Shown: piece by piece, positions 36,510 to 44,734 of the stretch
Numbering within the stretch: position 1 is the stretch's first letter
Layout: every line of letters begins with the position of its first letter
From: Aquimarina sp. Aq107
Lineage (GTDB): Bacteria > Bacteroidota > Bacteroidia > Flavobacteriales > Flavobacteriaceae
DNA length: 64,000 bases
Reading direction: 5' to 3'
Assembly: GCF_943733665.1 (NCBI RefSeq)
Contig: NZ_OX030782.1
Span: forward strand, 4,140,501-4,204,500
Program-made: the position numbers and the translations under genes
The notes under the pieces: model-generated
Seen by the model: only the letters and a program-made list of their open reading frames with translations
Told to the model about the DNA's origin: nothing
Database searches by the model: none

Positions 36510-37512
36510 TACTTAATTGTACAATAGGAATTGACACTTTGAATTTAGAATCAGTATTAATTATCTGAACCTCTAGATCCGACAATAATTTATAACGTGA
36601 CTTTAGATTCTTTAATCCAGTACCAAACGACTCTTCAAAAGATTTAATTTTTGATTTAGTATTAATAACAGTCAACCATTGTTTTTCTATAGCTACAACT
36701 ACATCAATCGGACCGTTATGATCAGCTTTATTATGTTTGACTACATTTTCTAATAATGTCTGTATAGATCCTGTAGGGAGAAACTTATCACTAAGTAATG
36801 TTTCTCTTTTTATCTTAAAATTGTAATCATTACCAAATCTAGTTTCTATTAAAAAAATATAGTTTTCCGCAAAAGCTATCTCTTCTGAAAGTTCCATTAC
36901 CTCGGCGTCCTTAGTCTGGATTAGATATCTATAAATTAGCGATAAACGATTGATATATTCTTTCGCTTTTATCGTATCACTATCAATTAATGCATCTAGT
37001 GTGTTTAAGTTATTAAATAAGAAATGAGGATCTATTTGAGACCTCAATAGCTTTAATTCATTATCTTTTTGTTGTTTTTGCACATTAAAAAACTGTGCTT
37101 GGCCTTCATAGAATTTTTTAGCTAACAAAATCCCAAAAACAAAACCAGCGTCATCAGAAAGCCTAAAAAAACTTTGAAGTAAAAAATCATACCATTTAGG
37201 AAATTTACTCCAATCTCCATTACCGGTCCAATATCCCGAAACAAAATCAATAGCGCCAAAAAAACATAAGATAATCAACCCAAAAAACACAAAATGAACG
37301 TATTTTTTTTTCTTTACAACATAACTTGGAATCAGCCAATACATAAAAATTAAAATGATAGCAAAAGAGAATATTGCTGCCAAAGGAATATCGATGAGAT
37401 ATTCTATAAGAGCATTTTCTGACCGATAATAATCAAAACAATTGAAAATGATCGTAACAGCATATACAATGATAATTACTAAGTAGTCCGATTTGTTTAA
37501 TCTGGTATTCAT
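36499..37512 (-). CDS. LytS-type sensor histidine kinase
   Basis: 337 residues. About four membrane helices lie within 1-135 with no large periplasmic sensor domain. The His_kinase domain follows, with the phosphoacceptor in LRSQIDPHFLFNNLNTLDAL (about residues 150-170) and a degenerate HATPase region (TLLENVVKHNKADHNGPIDV ... GTGLKNLKSRY). It signals to the LytTR regulator downstream. It starts three bases after the serine hydrolase gene, so it belongs to the four-gene operon; the hydrolase or receptor may supply its signal. Confidence 0.93.
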   Translation of the reverse strand: MNTRLNKSDYLVIIIVYAVTIIFNCFDYYRSENALIEYLIDIPLAAIFSFAIILIFMYWLIPSYVVKKKKYVHFVFFGLIILCFFGAIDFVSGYWTGNGDWSKFPKWYDFLLQSFFRLSDDAGFVFGILLAKKFYEGQAQFFNVQKQQKDNELKLLRSQIDPHFLFNNLNTLDALIDSDTIKAKEYINRLSLIYRYLIQTKDAEVMELSEEIAFAENYIFLIETRFGNDYNFKIKRETLLSDKFLPTGSIQTLLENVVKHNKADHNGPIDVVVAIEKQWLTVINTKSKIKSFEESFGTGLKNLKSRYKLLSDLEVQIINTDSKFKVSIPIVQLSNES

Positions 37513-37515
37513 AGT

Positions 37516-38727
37516 TTATCTAACATATTTTTTACGTTTTCTTACACGTTTTACCACCCATTTCGCAAAAAACACCACAACAAGAATAAGCAAAATAGAG
37601 ATAACACTTATAATAACATATAGCTTAGTTCCTCCCGGATCAGCAACCATATAAAAAAAAACCTCTTGACCTAACTGTTCCCCGTACTCAGAATTAGTAA
37701 ATAATATGTAACCCCAATCTTTTTCTGTATCTAAAGTAAACCAACTTGTAAATCCAATATTATTACCTCCATGACAATAAATATCAGTAAAAGGTAATAG
37801 TATATTTGTAAACCCAAGTGTATATCTAACATCAAAATCATCATAAGGAACTTTAGAATGAGGTTTTAGAAGCTCTTTATAACTTTCTTTAGACAATACC
37901 TCTTTATTCATTACAGCGATCATCCATTTAGAAAAATCAATCGATTCAGAATGAATAGAAGCAGGAGCAGAAAAAATACCATCTTCCTTCTTTACCCAAT
38001 AATTATTTTTCCAATCAACTGGGGTATTATTTTCATCATAGGGTTCTGCCTTATGAGTTCTTGTATACTCATTCTGAATATAAACTGTATGCTTTAAACC
38101 AATTGGATCCCCTACTCTTTTTTGAAATTCTTTTTCCAATCCATCATCATCTGTATCTAATATATGTTTTAATACTTGAGTAATGTACTGATACCCTTCT
38201 CCTGAGTAAAAATAATCAGTTCCCGGTTCGAATTGAATTTTTAATGTATTATCCTTATCATCCTCTCTCCAATTCTGAAAACCTGTTTGATGACTCAATG
38301 CCATTCTCGCTGTAATCTTTTTATAACGCTCATCATAAGCAATATCTGGATACTCTAGATATTGATACAAAGGCTTATCCAGATCAAGTAACCCTTCTTC
38401 TACAAATGTCATTACAAAAAATCCAAACATTGGTTTCGATATCGAAGCTCCTTCAAAAATCGTTTGCTTAGTTACTGGCAACTTTTTTTCGACATTCGCA
38501 TATCCTTCAACTTTATGATATACTACTTCTCCATTATTAATGACAGCAAAGGAAATTCCATTAATATTATGCGCATCCATTTTTGCTTTTATAAAAGCAT
38601 CCAAAGAATCTTTAGGAATATCAAACCCTAAATAACTATCTATAGTATTTTTCTTATTAGAGACACAACCTGTTATTAAGCTTATTATAAATCCAACAAC
38701 AAATATTCGTTTTAGTAAACTTCTCAT
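37516..38727 (-). CDS. Membrane-anchored serine hydrolase lipoprotein (beta-lactamase family)
   Basis: 403 residues. Lipoprotein signal (LITGCVSNKK, Cys near 21), a beta-lactamase-related domain with the nucleophile motif SISK in FEGASISKPMFG (near 95), the tyrosine motif replaced by YSG in YFYSGEGYQYI, and HGG in YCHGGNNIGF. A C-terminal membrane helix (about 372-392, VISVISILLILVVVFFAKWV) and a basic tail (KRVRKRKK) follow, so the protein is tethered at both ends, which fits the inner membrane better than the outer. Eight bases downstream of the TonB-type receptor gene and three upstream of the kinase gene. Substrate unknown; a D-amino-acid peptide is typical. Confidence 0.87.
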   Translation of the reverse strand: MRSLLKRIFVVGFIISLITGCVSNKKNTIDSYLGFDIPKDSLDAFIKAKMDAHNINGISFAVINNGEVVYHKVEGYANVEKKLPVTKQTIFEGASISKPMFGFFVMTFVEEGLLDLDKPLYQYLEYPDIAYDERYKKITARMALSHQTGFQNWREDDKDNTLKIQFEPGTDYFYSGEGYQYITQVLKHILDTDDDGLEKEFQKRVGDPIGLKHTVYIQNEYTRTHKAEPYDENNTPVDWKNNYWVKKEDGIFSAPASIHSESIDFSKWMIAVMNKEVLSKESYKELLKPHSKVPYDDFDVRYTLGFTNILLPFTDIYCHGGNNIGFTSWFTLDTEKDWGYILFTNSEYGEQLGQEVFFYMVADPGGTKLYVIISVISILLILVVVFFAKWVVKRVRKRKKYVR

Positions 38728-38735
38728 AATATACC

Positions 38736-41102
38736 TTAATTTTTATCTTCTATTCTATCTCGTTCATCTTCAGAAATATTATTCCTGTTTTTCTTTTTGT
38801 TAAACTTTGATCCAAAATTGTAATTAAGTTGAAGAAATATATTTTGCCTTGGCCAATCATTTACTATGCTAGCATTTACATTATCATAATTAATAGTACC
38901 TAAGAATTTTCTATTCAAGATTTCTTCAAATTCTAAGCTAACCTTTAATCGATCATTCATAAATTTCTTGCTTATCGCCACATCAATTCCTGCAATCCAT
39001 TTATATTCGATTTGCCCTTCTAATCCTCCTGTAGAATAATATCCGGAGACTTCAGAATTGATGCCCCATGGTAATTGATATTCTGCACTTGTATACCATG
39101 TTAAACTCCATTGTGATAAGTCTAGAGATGGAATCAATCCTTCTGATCTATACTCGTTATAATTAACGATTATTCCAGTATACCCATCTAAACCTTTAAC
39201 GAAATCTAATGGTCCAAATAGACTCGCTGTAAAATTATTATTCTCTGCCAAATTAATTACAGAACGTGAAGTTTCTGCTGAAGCATCATTTTGGGTTATT
39301 ATCTCAAACAAAGCATCTGTCGTCTGTCCATAACTCACACTAAAAAATGGTTGGTCATCATAGGTAAGATTAAAACGAAAATTATTCGTAAACGAAGGTT
39401 TCAGGTTTGGGTTACCCTCTTCAAACGTAAAAGGATCATAATAATATACAAATGAGTTTAGAGAACTGTAAGATGGTCTTTGTATTCTATAACTATAAGA
39501 TGCATTGACTCCAAATGTTTCAGTAATTTCTCTACCTAAACTAACACTAGGGAATAACTTAGAAATTTTTCTTGATCTTGTTTCGTTTTGTGTAATGGAA
39601 GTTCCTTTGGTATCACTTTCTTCCCAGCGGACACCACCAGAAAATGACCACTTATTATACTTTGCATTAAATTTTGAATATACCGCTAGAATACTTTCAT
39701 CAATCAGAAATTGATTGGTTTGATCTTCGTTATTCTCAAACTCTCCCTCATCATTTTGGGTAAAAGATTGTAAATCACTATCAGAGTTTACCTGTGAATA
39801 CTTTGCTCCTACTCCCCAGCTAAAATTATCGTTTTGCGTTCGTTTATAATCTCCTTGATAAGTAAGAATTTCATAATCTGCATTTTGAAAATATCGTTGA
39901 TCATCATACGCCACGGGACTTTCTTCAACTTTGAACAAATTATTCTCGTTCTCAAAATTGTAATCGATATAATTAAAGTCTAAAGCTACCTTATTCTTTG
40001 TATCATCATATTCATAATATGGATTTAGAGTATATGTGACCCTATCTCTTTCATAACTATTATCTGTTAACAGTATTATAGATGAAACTCCGTCAGTGAT
40101 TGTAGTGTTGTTTTTGGTGATTCGATCAGATAAAGATTGGATTCTATTTGTATTTACCCCAATTGTATTTTTCTCATTTAGATAGTAATCAAAACCTCCA
40201 CTAATCCTAAAAGTCTCTGGGTCATATGGAGAAATTGATGTTTGGTTATAAGTTTCATCCAAAACTTGTCTCGATATGATTAAATCCTCTCTCCATGATG
40301 ATCTATTATAACCAGCACTTGCTTGCCAATTTAGTTTGTTTTTATAACTAGCTATAGACGCACTAGTTCCGTAAGTAAGATCATCTACATAACCAATCGT
40401 ACTTTTTATATTCCCGTGTGTACCTAACTTAACATTCTTCTTTAAAATAATATTAATAATAGGTCCTGATCCTTCGGCATCATATTCTGCACCTGGTTGT
40501 TGAATAAGTTCTACTCTCGCTATATTATCTGCTGGCATCTCTCTTAAAAGAGAAGAAACATCCATATAATCTGTTGTTTTTCCATTGATCAATATTCTAA
40601 CATTTCCTTGACCTCCATAATTAATATTCCCATTAGTAACGATAATTCCAGGAACCTTTTTCATTACATCTTGTAAATTAGTATTAATCATTTCAGATTT
40701 TTCGATATCTACAATTAGTTTTTCCGCAGTCTGCTTAATTATTGGTTTTTTATAAGTGATCAATACCTCATCCAACTGTTCTGATTGTAATATAAAGTTC
40801 ATTGTTACATCTTTCCATTCGTTATTAAGACTAAAAGTTTCAGAAACTTTAGTATCATAACCAAGCATGGATACTTCGATTCGATAGTTACCTTCTTTTA
40901 TGTTTTCGAAAATATACTTCCCTTGATCACTGGTTGCCATTGCAGAAATTGCTGTGTCTGCTTTATCTTGATAAAGAATAACATTTGCAAAAACCAAAGA
41001 TTCTTGATTTTGATCTGTAACACTTCCTGATATTATGTTCTGCGCACTCATCTGTTTTATCATAATGAGCATAATAATTATTAGTGTTTTTTTTAATTCC
41101 AC
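38736..41102 (-). CDS. TonB-dependent receptor-type outer-membrane beta-barrel protein
   Basis: 788 residues from a GTG start (MELKKTLIIIMLIMIKQMSAQ, a signal peptide). A longer reading frame exists upstream, but a TACATTTG -7 element at 41139-41132 would place the transcript start inside it, so the GTG is chosen. A CarboxypepD_reg-like domain (about 25-105: ISGSVTDQNQESLVFANVIL) precedes a plug domain with IVTNGNINYGGQGNVRILINGK, followed by a barrel of the OMP_b-brl_3 class (about 350-770). No substrate-specific partner (SusD) is next to it. First gene of the four-gene operon with hydrolase, kinase and regulator. Confidence 0.88.
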   Translation of the reverse strand: MELKKTLIIIMLIMIKQMSAQNIISGSVTDQNQESLVFANVILYQDKADTAISAMATSDQGKYIFENIKEGNYRIEVSMLGYDTKVSETFSLNNEWKDVTMNFILQSEQLDEVLITYKKPIIKQTAEKLIVDIEKSEMINTNLQDVMKKVPGIIVTNGNINYGGQGNVRILINGKTTDYMDVSSLLREMPADNIARVELIQQPGAEYDAEGSGPIINIILKKNVKLGTHGNIKSTIGYVDDLTYGTSASIASYKNKLNWQASAGYNRSSWREDLIISRQVLDETYNQTSISPYDPETFRISGGFDYYLNEKNTIGVNTNRIQSLSDRITKNNTTITDGVSSIILLTDNSYERDRVTYTLNPYYEYDDTKNKVALDFNYIDYNFENENNLFKVEESPVAYDDQRYFQNADYEILTYQGDYKRTQNDNFSWGVGAKYSQVNSDSDLQSFTQNDEGEFENNEDQTNQFLIDESILAVYSKFNAKYNKWSFSGGVRWEESDTKGTSITQNETRSRKISKLFPSVSLGREITETFGVNASYSYRIQRPSYSSLNSFVYYYDPFTFEEGNPNLKPSFTNNFRFNLTYDDQPFFSVSYGQTTDALFEIITQNDASAETSRSVINLAENNNFTASLFGPLDFVKGLDGYTGIIVNYNEYRSEGLIPSLDLSQWSLTWYTSAEYQLPWGINSEVSGYYSTGGLEGQIEYKWIAGIDVAISKKFMNDRLKVSLEFEEILNRKFLGTINYDNVNASIVNDWPRQNIFLQLNYNFGSKFNKKKNRNNISEDERDRIEDKN

Positions 41103-41131
41103 AACTATTCGTTTTTTGATTGATGATGAGA

Positions 41132-41139
41132 CAAATGTA
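41132..41139 (-). promoter_or_regulatory. -7 element of the receptor-hydrolase-kinase operon
   Basis: Minus strand TACATTTG, exact TAnnTTTG. The start codon is about 30 bases downstream. Confidence 0.6.
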
Positions 41140-41230
41140 GATTCACACCACTTTATTATAAAGTAGAATCTGTCCAATCGGGTCAAAAACCAGTCGAATA
41201 AGTCTATTTTTACAATTAGATTCTAAAACA

Positions 41231-41258
41231 AAAAAGAGGAGCGGCTGCTCCTCTTTTT
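41231..41258 (-). terminator. Terminator of the XRE-family regulator gene
   Basis: AAAAAGAGGAGC / GCTCCTCTTTTT perfect 12-bp stem, loop four bases, with T runs on both strands. It sits 21 bases after the leftward regulator gene. Confidence 0.92.
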
Positions 41259-41278
41259 ATATAATATTGATATAATAA

Positions 41279-42037
41279 TTATCCTAGCTTTTCTTTCATT
41301 CTAAATAATTCTTGTTCTATCATTTGCAACTTACCTTCCATACCATCCGCAAACTCCGGAATACGTTTACAAAATACATAACGTACTCTCCACATTTCTT
41401 TTATTTCAGTAATTGGATACTCATCATCTTCAATATTTTTATGATCCGCTCGTAACACTACGCTATTTTTAGTAATATATAATCTTCTAAAAATTAATTT
41501 CGTATCCGTTAAAGCTACTACCAGAGTTCCGTTATTCAATTTCTTAATAACATCTGAGGGTACTTTTTCTCCAATTACTATATCTTTTGGATAAAACCCT
41601 TGATCGTGATTGGTCATTTCTAAATTCAATACGGTATACCCTCTAAAAACCTTAGCCGGATTTACTGGTAATTGAATAGTAGGAAGCTCTTTTATAAAAT
41701 TGTCTTTATTATATAAGGATATATACTCTCCAGATGTACCTTCAGTGATACAAGGAATTAACGCAAACTGTTCACGTTTTACATCTTCTGCATATGTAGT
41801 AAGATCTCCCTTGAATTTTAAAAGTTCATTTACGGTCAGTTCGCTAGTTAACAACTTATCTATTTCGATGCTAAAATAATTAGCTATCTTAATAATCGTA
41901 TCTATCTTTGGTTCACTCCTACCTTCTTCATAAGCCCCTAAAGTCCCTCTTTTCAGGTCAAATAGCTCCGCAAAAGCTTGTTGACTTAAACTTTTTACAC
42001 TTCTAATTTTTTTAATATTTTTTCCAAAAAATGACAT
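41279..42037 (-). CDS. XRE-family regulator with S24/LexA-like C-terminal domain
   Basis: 252 residues from MSFFGKNIKKIRSVK; an in-frame ATG seven codons upstream lies in the operator-like region. An HTH_3 domain covers about 3-60 (SLSQQAFAELFDLKRGTLGAYEEGRSEPKIDTIIKIANYF, read in two parts). The C-terminal part resembles the S24 peptidase fold of cI/LexA (YPKDIVIGEKV, VVALTDTKLIFRRLYI), but the catalytic Ser and Lys seem to be replaced by Glu (in NLEMTN) and Arg. Self-cleavage is therefore unlikely; it may sense through binding. Divergent from the PspA-flotillin operon, with repeated TTAGC/GCTAA sites between, so it probably controls that operon. Confidence 0.85.
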   Translation of the reverse strand: MSFFGKNIKKIRSVKSLSQQAFAELFDLKRGTLGAYEEGRSEPKIDTIIKIANYFSIEIDKLLTSELTVNELLKFKGDLTTYAEDVKREQFALIPCITEGTSGEYISLYNKDNFIKELPTIQLPVNPAKVFRGYTVLNLEMTNHDQGFYPKDIVIGEKVPSDVIKKLNNGTLVVALTDTKLIFRRLYITKNSVVLRADHKNIEDDEYPITEIKEMWRVRYVFCKRIPEFADGMEGKLQMIEQELFRMKEKLG

Positions 42038-42362
42038 TTTTGCTAATTTTATTTGCAATTATAAAAATTTATTGTACTTTTACACTAACAATATTAGCTA
42101 ATATATTTAATAAATGCTAATTTTAGTAGAAATACTTTTAATAAGTGTATTGATTTTGGGCAAAATCAAAAAACATACTAAAAATTTTAGCAAATAACTA
42201 ATTCATTAATCATAAAAAATAACATACCCATGATATCCGCAGTGCAATACATTGTCAATTTAGCCGTCGATATAGTAGAAAAGTTATCGTACTTTTTGTA
42301 ATATTGATATAAGGTCAGAAACAAGAAATAAATTACTAATAATCAATCAAAACAACCATCAC
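42038..42362. promoter_or_regulatory. Divergent control region with repeated GCTAA/TTAGC operator-like sites
   Basis: No gene. At least four related sites occur: TTTTTGCTAATTTTATTTGC (42039-42057 area), the 14-bp perfect palindrome ATATTAGCTAATAT (42091-42104), CTAATTTTAG (42117-42126) and TTTTAGCAAAT (42185-42195). They lie between the divergent XRE regulator and the PspA-flotillin operon. Operators for that regulator are the simplest reading. No TAnnTTTG was found for the rightward operon. The last 130 bases show nothing clear. Confidence 0.6.
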
Positions 42363-42758
42363 ATGCAAGATCACTTCCAATTGGTGAAAGATTACTTATT
42401 GAAACTTAATTTTAACATCATTCATGAAAACAGTGGAGATGGAATTATTATGATCAGTAAAGAAAATGAAGGAATTAAAAATCTAATTATTGGCGTAGCA
42501 TTACCAATTTTGATTATTGAACAACATATTTTCAATATAAAAAACAAAAACGAATTGGTGTATCGTAGCTTACTTCAAAAAAACAGGGACATCGTTCACG
42601 GAGCTTTTGTTCTGGATGAAACTGGAGAAAAAGTAATCTTTAGAGATACATTACAATTAGAAAATTTAGATTTAAATGAGTTAGAGGGAACCCTAAATTC
42701 TTTAAGTCTACTATTAAGTGAATACTCGCAACAAATTATAAATTTTTCAAAATATTAA
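42363..42758 (+). CDS. YbjN/CesT-Tir-chaperone-like protein
   Basis: 131 residues. A small soluble alpha/beta protein: an N-terminal helix (MQDHFQLVKDYLLKLNFNII), a five-stranded region with IIGVALPILIIEQHIF and YRSLLQKNRDIVHGAFVLDE, and a C-terminal helix (LNELEGTLNSLSLLLSEYSQ). The layout and the LLQKNRDIVHGAF segment fit YbjN and type III secretion chaperone-like domains, which bind partner proteins. In PspA loci such a domain is a known neighbour, so it may bind PspA or the AAA ATPase. First gene of the rightward operon, five bases before pspA. Confidence 0.75.
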   Translation: MQDHFQLVKDYLLKLNFNIIHENSGDGIIMISKENEGIKNLIIGVALPILIIEQHIFNIKNKNELVYRSLLQKNRDIVHGAFVLDETGEKVIFRDTLQLENLDLNELEGTLNSLSLLLSEYSQQIINFSKY

Positions 42759-42762
42759 TATT

Positions 42763-43476
42763 ATGAACTTTTTCAAAAGACTATTTAAAATAGGTGAAGC
42801 AGAAGCACATTCTGCTATAGATAAGATGGAAGATCCAATCAAAATGACCGAACAAGGAATACGGGATATGAAGGTTGATCTCGAAAAAAGTCTAGAAGCT
42901 TTAGCACAAGTAAAAGCTTTAGCTATTCGATCTAAAAATGATACCGAAGAGTTTACCGCAAAAGCCGAAGATTATCAGCAAAAAGCGATGCTTATTCTTA
43001 AAAAAGCGCAAAGTGGAGATCTAGACAGTGCGGAAGCAGACCGATTAGCAAAAGAAGCATTGATTAAAAAAGAAGAATCCTTACAGCACGCAACACGTGG
43101 TAAAGGGGAAACAGAAAAATTCGAAGGCTCAGTGTCTCAATTAGAAAAAAATGTAGATGAGATAAAACAAAACATAAGCAAATGGGAAAATGAGTTAAAA
43201 ACTCTAAAGGCAAGAGTAAAAGTATCTGCAGCTACTAAAAACGTAAATAAGCAAATGGCGGAAATAGATAGTTCTAGTACTGTTTCTATGTTAGAAAGAA
43301 TGAAAGATAAAGTAAATCAAGAAGAAGCACTCGCTGAAGCTTATGGAGATATTGCTAATGCGTCAAAATCCATTGATGAAGAACTTGACAAAGCGGTTGA
43401 TATCACAAAAACAAATGCAGAAGATGATTTAGCTAAGCTAAAAGAGCAATTAGGTCTGAATGACAAAAAGAAATAG
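42763..43476 (+). CDS. pspA: PspA/IM30 family membrane-remodelling protein
   Basis: 237 residues, ESCRT-III-like coiled-coil family. Starts MNFFKRLFKIGEAEAHSAID, the amphipathic membrane-binding helix, followed by KMEDPIKMTEQGIRDMKVDLEKSL and long charged helices to about 225. PspA proteins form rods and rings that stabilise or reshape damaged inner membrane. Neighbours (YbjN-like, YbjQ, NfeD-like, flotillin, AAA ATPase) place it in an atypical psp cluster without pspBC or pspF. It starts five bases after the ybjN-like gene and is 65 bases from ybjQ. Confidence 0.92.
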   Translation: MNFFKRLFKIGEAEAHSAIDKMEDPIKMTEQGIRDMKVDLEKSLEALAQVKALAIRSKNDTEEFTAKAEDYQQKAMLILKKAQSGDLDSAEADRLAKEALIKKEESLQHATRGKGETEKFEGSVSQLEKNVDEIKQNISKWENELKTLKARVKVSAATKNVNKQMAEIDSSSTVSMLERMKDKVNQEEALAEAYGDIANASKSIDEELDKAVDITKTNAEDDLAKLKEQLGLNDKKK

Positions 43477-43541
43477 AAGTAATTAATAATCAGCCACTTT
43501 TAGTCCAATCGACAAAGTATTAACAAAAAAACTAATAAATC

Positions 43542-43856
43542 ATGGTAACATCTACGACAGAAAAGATACCTAATAAAGAAGTAATTCAAATTTTAGGAAT
43601 AGCAAGAGGAAGTACAGTGAGAGCAAGAAATATTGGTAGAGATGTTTTTGCAGGGCTAAAAAACATAGTTGGTGGTGAAATTGAAGAGTACACCAAATTG
43701 CAAGCACAATCTAGAGAACAAGCATTACAGCGAATGAATCAAGATGCGCAACGATTAGGAGCGGACGCAGTTATTAATGTGAGGCTAACTACTTCCATGG
43801 TGATGCAAGGCGCATCAGAAATCTTAGCATATGGGACAGCAGTAAAACTTAAATGA
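43542..43856 (+). CDS. YbjQ/UPF0145 family protein
   Basis: 104 residues. The fold is shown by VIQILGIARGSTVRARNIGRDVFAGLKN, then GGEIEEYTKLQAQSREQALQRM, and LGADAVINVRLTTSMVMQGASEILAYGTAV. This is the YbjQ (UPF0145) family, homo-pentameric in solved structures and sometimes called heavy-metal-binding; no catalytic role is proven. Cytoplasmic. It sits between pspA and a 38-residue membrane peptide. Confidence 0.9.
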   Translation: MVTSTTEKIPNKEVIQILGIARGSTVRARNIGRDVFAGLKNIVGGEIEEYTKLQAQSREQALQRMNQDAQRLGADAVINVRLTTSMVMQGASEILAYGTAVKLK

Positions 43857-43863
43857 TTGAGTT

Positions 43864-43980
43864 ATGGAAGCACTATTTGTAATACTGTTTTGGGCATTCA
43901 TCTTAGTAATCCTGGTATGTTTAGCGATTAGAAGAATTAAGATATATCAAACGGAAGATTTTGAAAAGAGGGATAACTAA
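43864..43980 (+). CDS. 38-residue single-span membrane peptide
   Basis: Begins eight bases after the ybjQ-like stop and reads MEALFVILFWAFILVILVCL followed by AIRRIKIYQTEDFEKRDN. One membrane helix (about 3-21) is followed by a basic and then acidic cytoplasmic tail. Too short for most ORF lists, but spacing, composition and position between two operon genes support it. No family recognised. Peptides of this shape often dock onto a larger membrane partner, here perhaps the NfeD-like protein or flotillin. Confidence 0.68.
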   Translation: MEALFVILFWAFILVILVCLAIRRIKIYQTEDFEKRDN

Positions 43981-44011
43981 AGAACTATTAATTAACTAAA
44001 CAACTAAAACA

Positions 44012-44710
44012 TTGAAAGAATTAGTAGAAATAGCATTTTCGCCAGTTAACGCATTTTTTTCAATAATGTGTTTAGCATTACTGCTATATTGGATTTTAAC
44101 AATACTTACAGGATTAGACCTGGACTTTTTTGATGTAGATTTTGATGCATCAACAGACATAGATCTAGACGCGGATATGGATGCAGATCTAGATAATTAT
44201 AATCCAGATGTTGATTTACCTCAAAAAAATATCAATGCAGAGGCTCAGGCAGAAAGCGTTGGTATACAATTCTTAAGGTATTTCAATTTTGATGAGCTGC
44301 CTTTGATGTTTATGTTAACTACTTTATTCTTTTCAATGTGGTTCATCTCAATAAATATAACACATACGTTTGGCTGGCAGTCTAATTTGGTTGGCTTTAT
44401 AATGCTAGTTCCAAATTTAATTGTAAGTCTTTTTATCACTAAACTTCTAACTAAACCTATCGCCAAATTGTATCGTATGATTGATCATAAGGGTGAAGAA
44501 GAAATAGATTTTCTAGGACGCAGATGCATTGTAAAATCTCCCGTATCAGGAGAAAAACTAGGACAGATTGAAGTAATAGTAAAAGGAGATCCGATAAGAG
44601 TTCAAGCAAAAGGATTCAAAGGAGTATCTATCTCTTCTGGAGAAGAAGCTTTAATTGTCAACGAATCTAAGGACAAAAAATATTATTTAATAGAAAAATT
44701 TCAATCATAA
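44012..44710 (+). CDS. YqiJ/NfeD-like OB-fold membrane protein
   Basis: 232 residues from a TTG start (MKELVEIAFSPVNAFF); no ATG could serve. A membrane helix at about 14-33, an aspartate-rich loop (about 36-72: DLDFFDVDFDASTDIDLDAD, then MDADLDNYNPDVDL), two helices at about 93-112 and 122-145, then a C-terminal OB-fold (about 165-230: GRRCIVKSPVSGEKLGQIEV, GFKGVSISSGEEALIV). In the family (DUF1449/NfeD-like) the OB-fold protein pairs with a flotillin, as here 24 bases downstream. The acidic loop is unusual and resembles a calcium-binding repeat; this is an observation, not proof. Confidence 0.85.
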   Translation: MKELVEIAFSPVNAFFSIMCLALLLYWILTILTGLDLDFFDVDFDASTDIDLDADMDADLDNYNPDVDLPQKNINAEAQAESVGIQFLRYFNFDELPLMFMLTTLFFSMWFISINITHTFGWQSNLVGFIMLVPNLIVSLFITKLLTKPIAKLYRMIDHKGEEEIDFLGRRCIVKSPVSGEKLGQIEVIVKGDPIRVQAKGFKGVSISSGEEALIVNESKDKKYYLIEKFQS

Positions 44711-44734
44711 TAACCGACAAAAATTTAAATTAAT

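Noticed and set aside
41103..41186. Longer start of the TonB-type receptor
   Set aside because: It would precede the likely transcript start set by TACATTTG and would place polar residues before the signal peptide.
41279..42037. Prophage repressor reading of the XRE/S24 gene
   Set aside because: No integrase, attachment site or phage gene is nearby; the neighbouring operon is cellular.
42038..42362. Sigma-54 promoter and PspF-type control of the psp-like operon
   Set aside because: No GG/GC pair with the required spacing was found, and no pspF gene is present.
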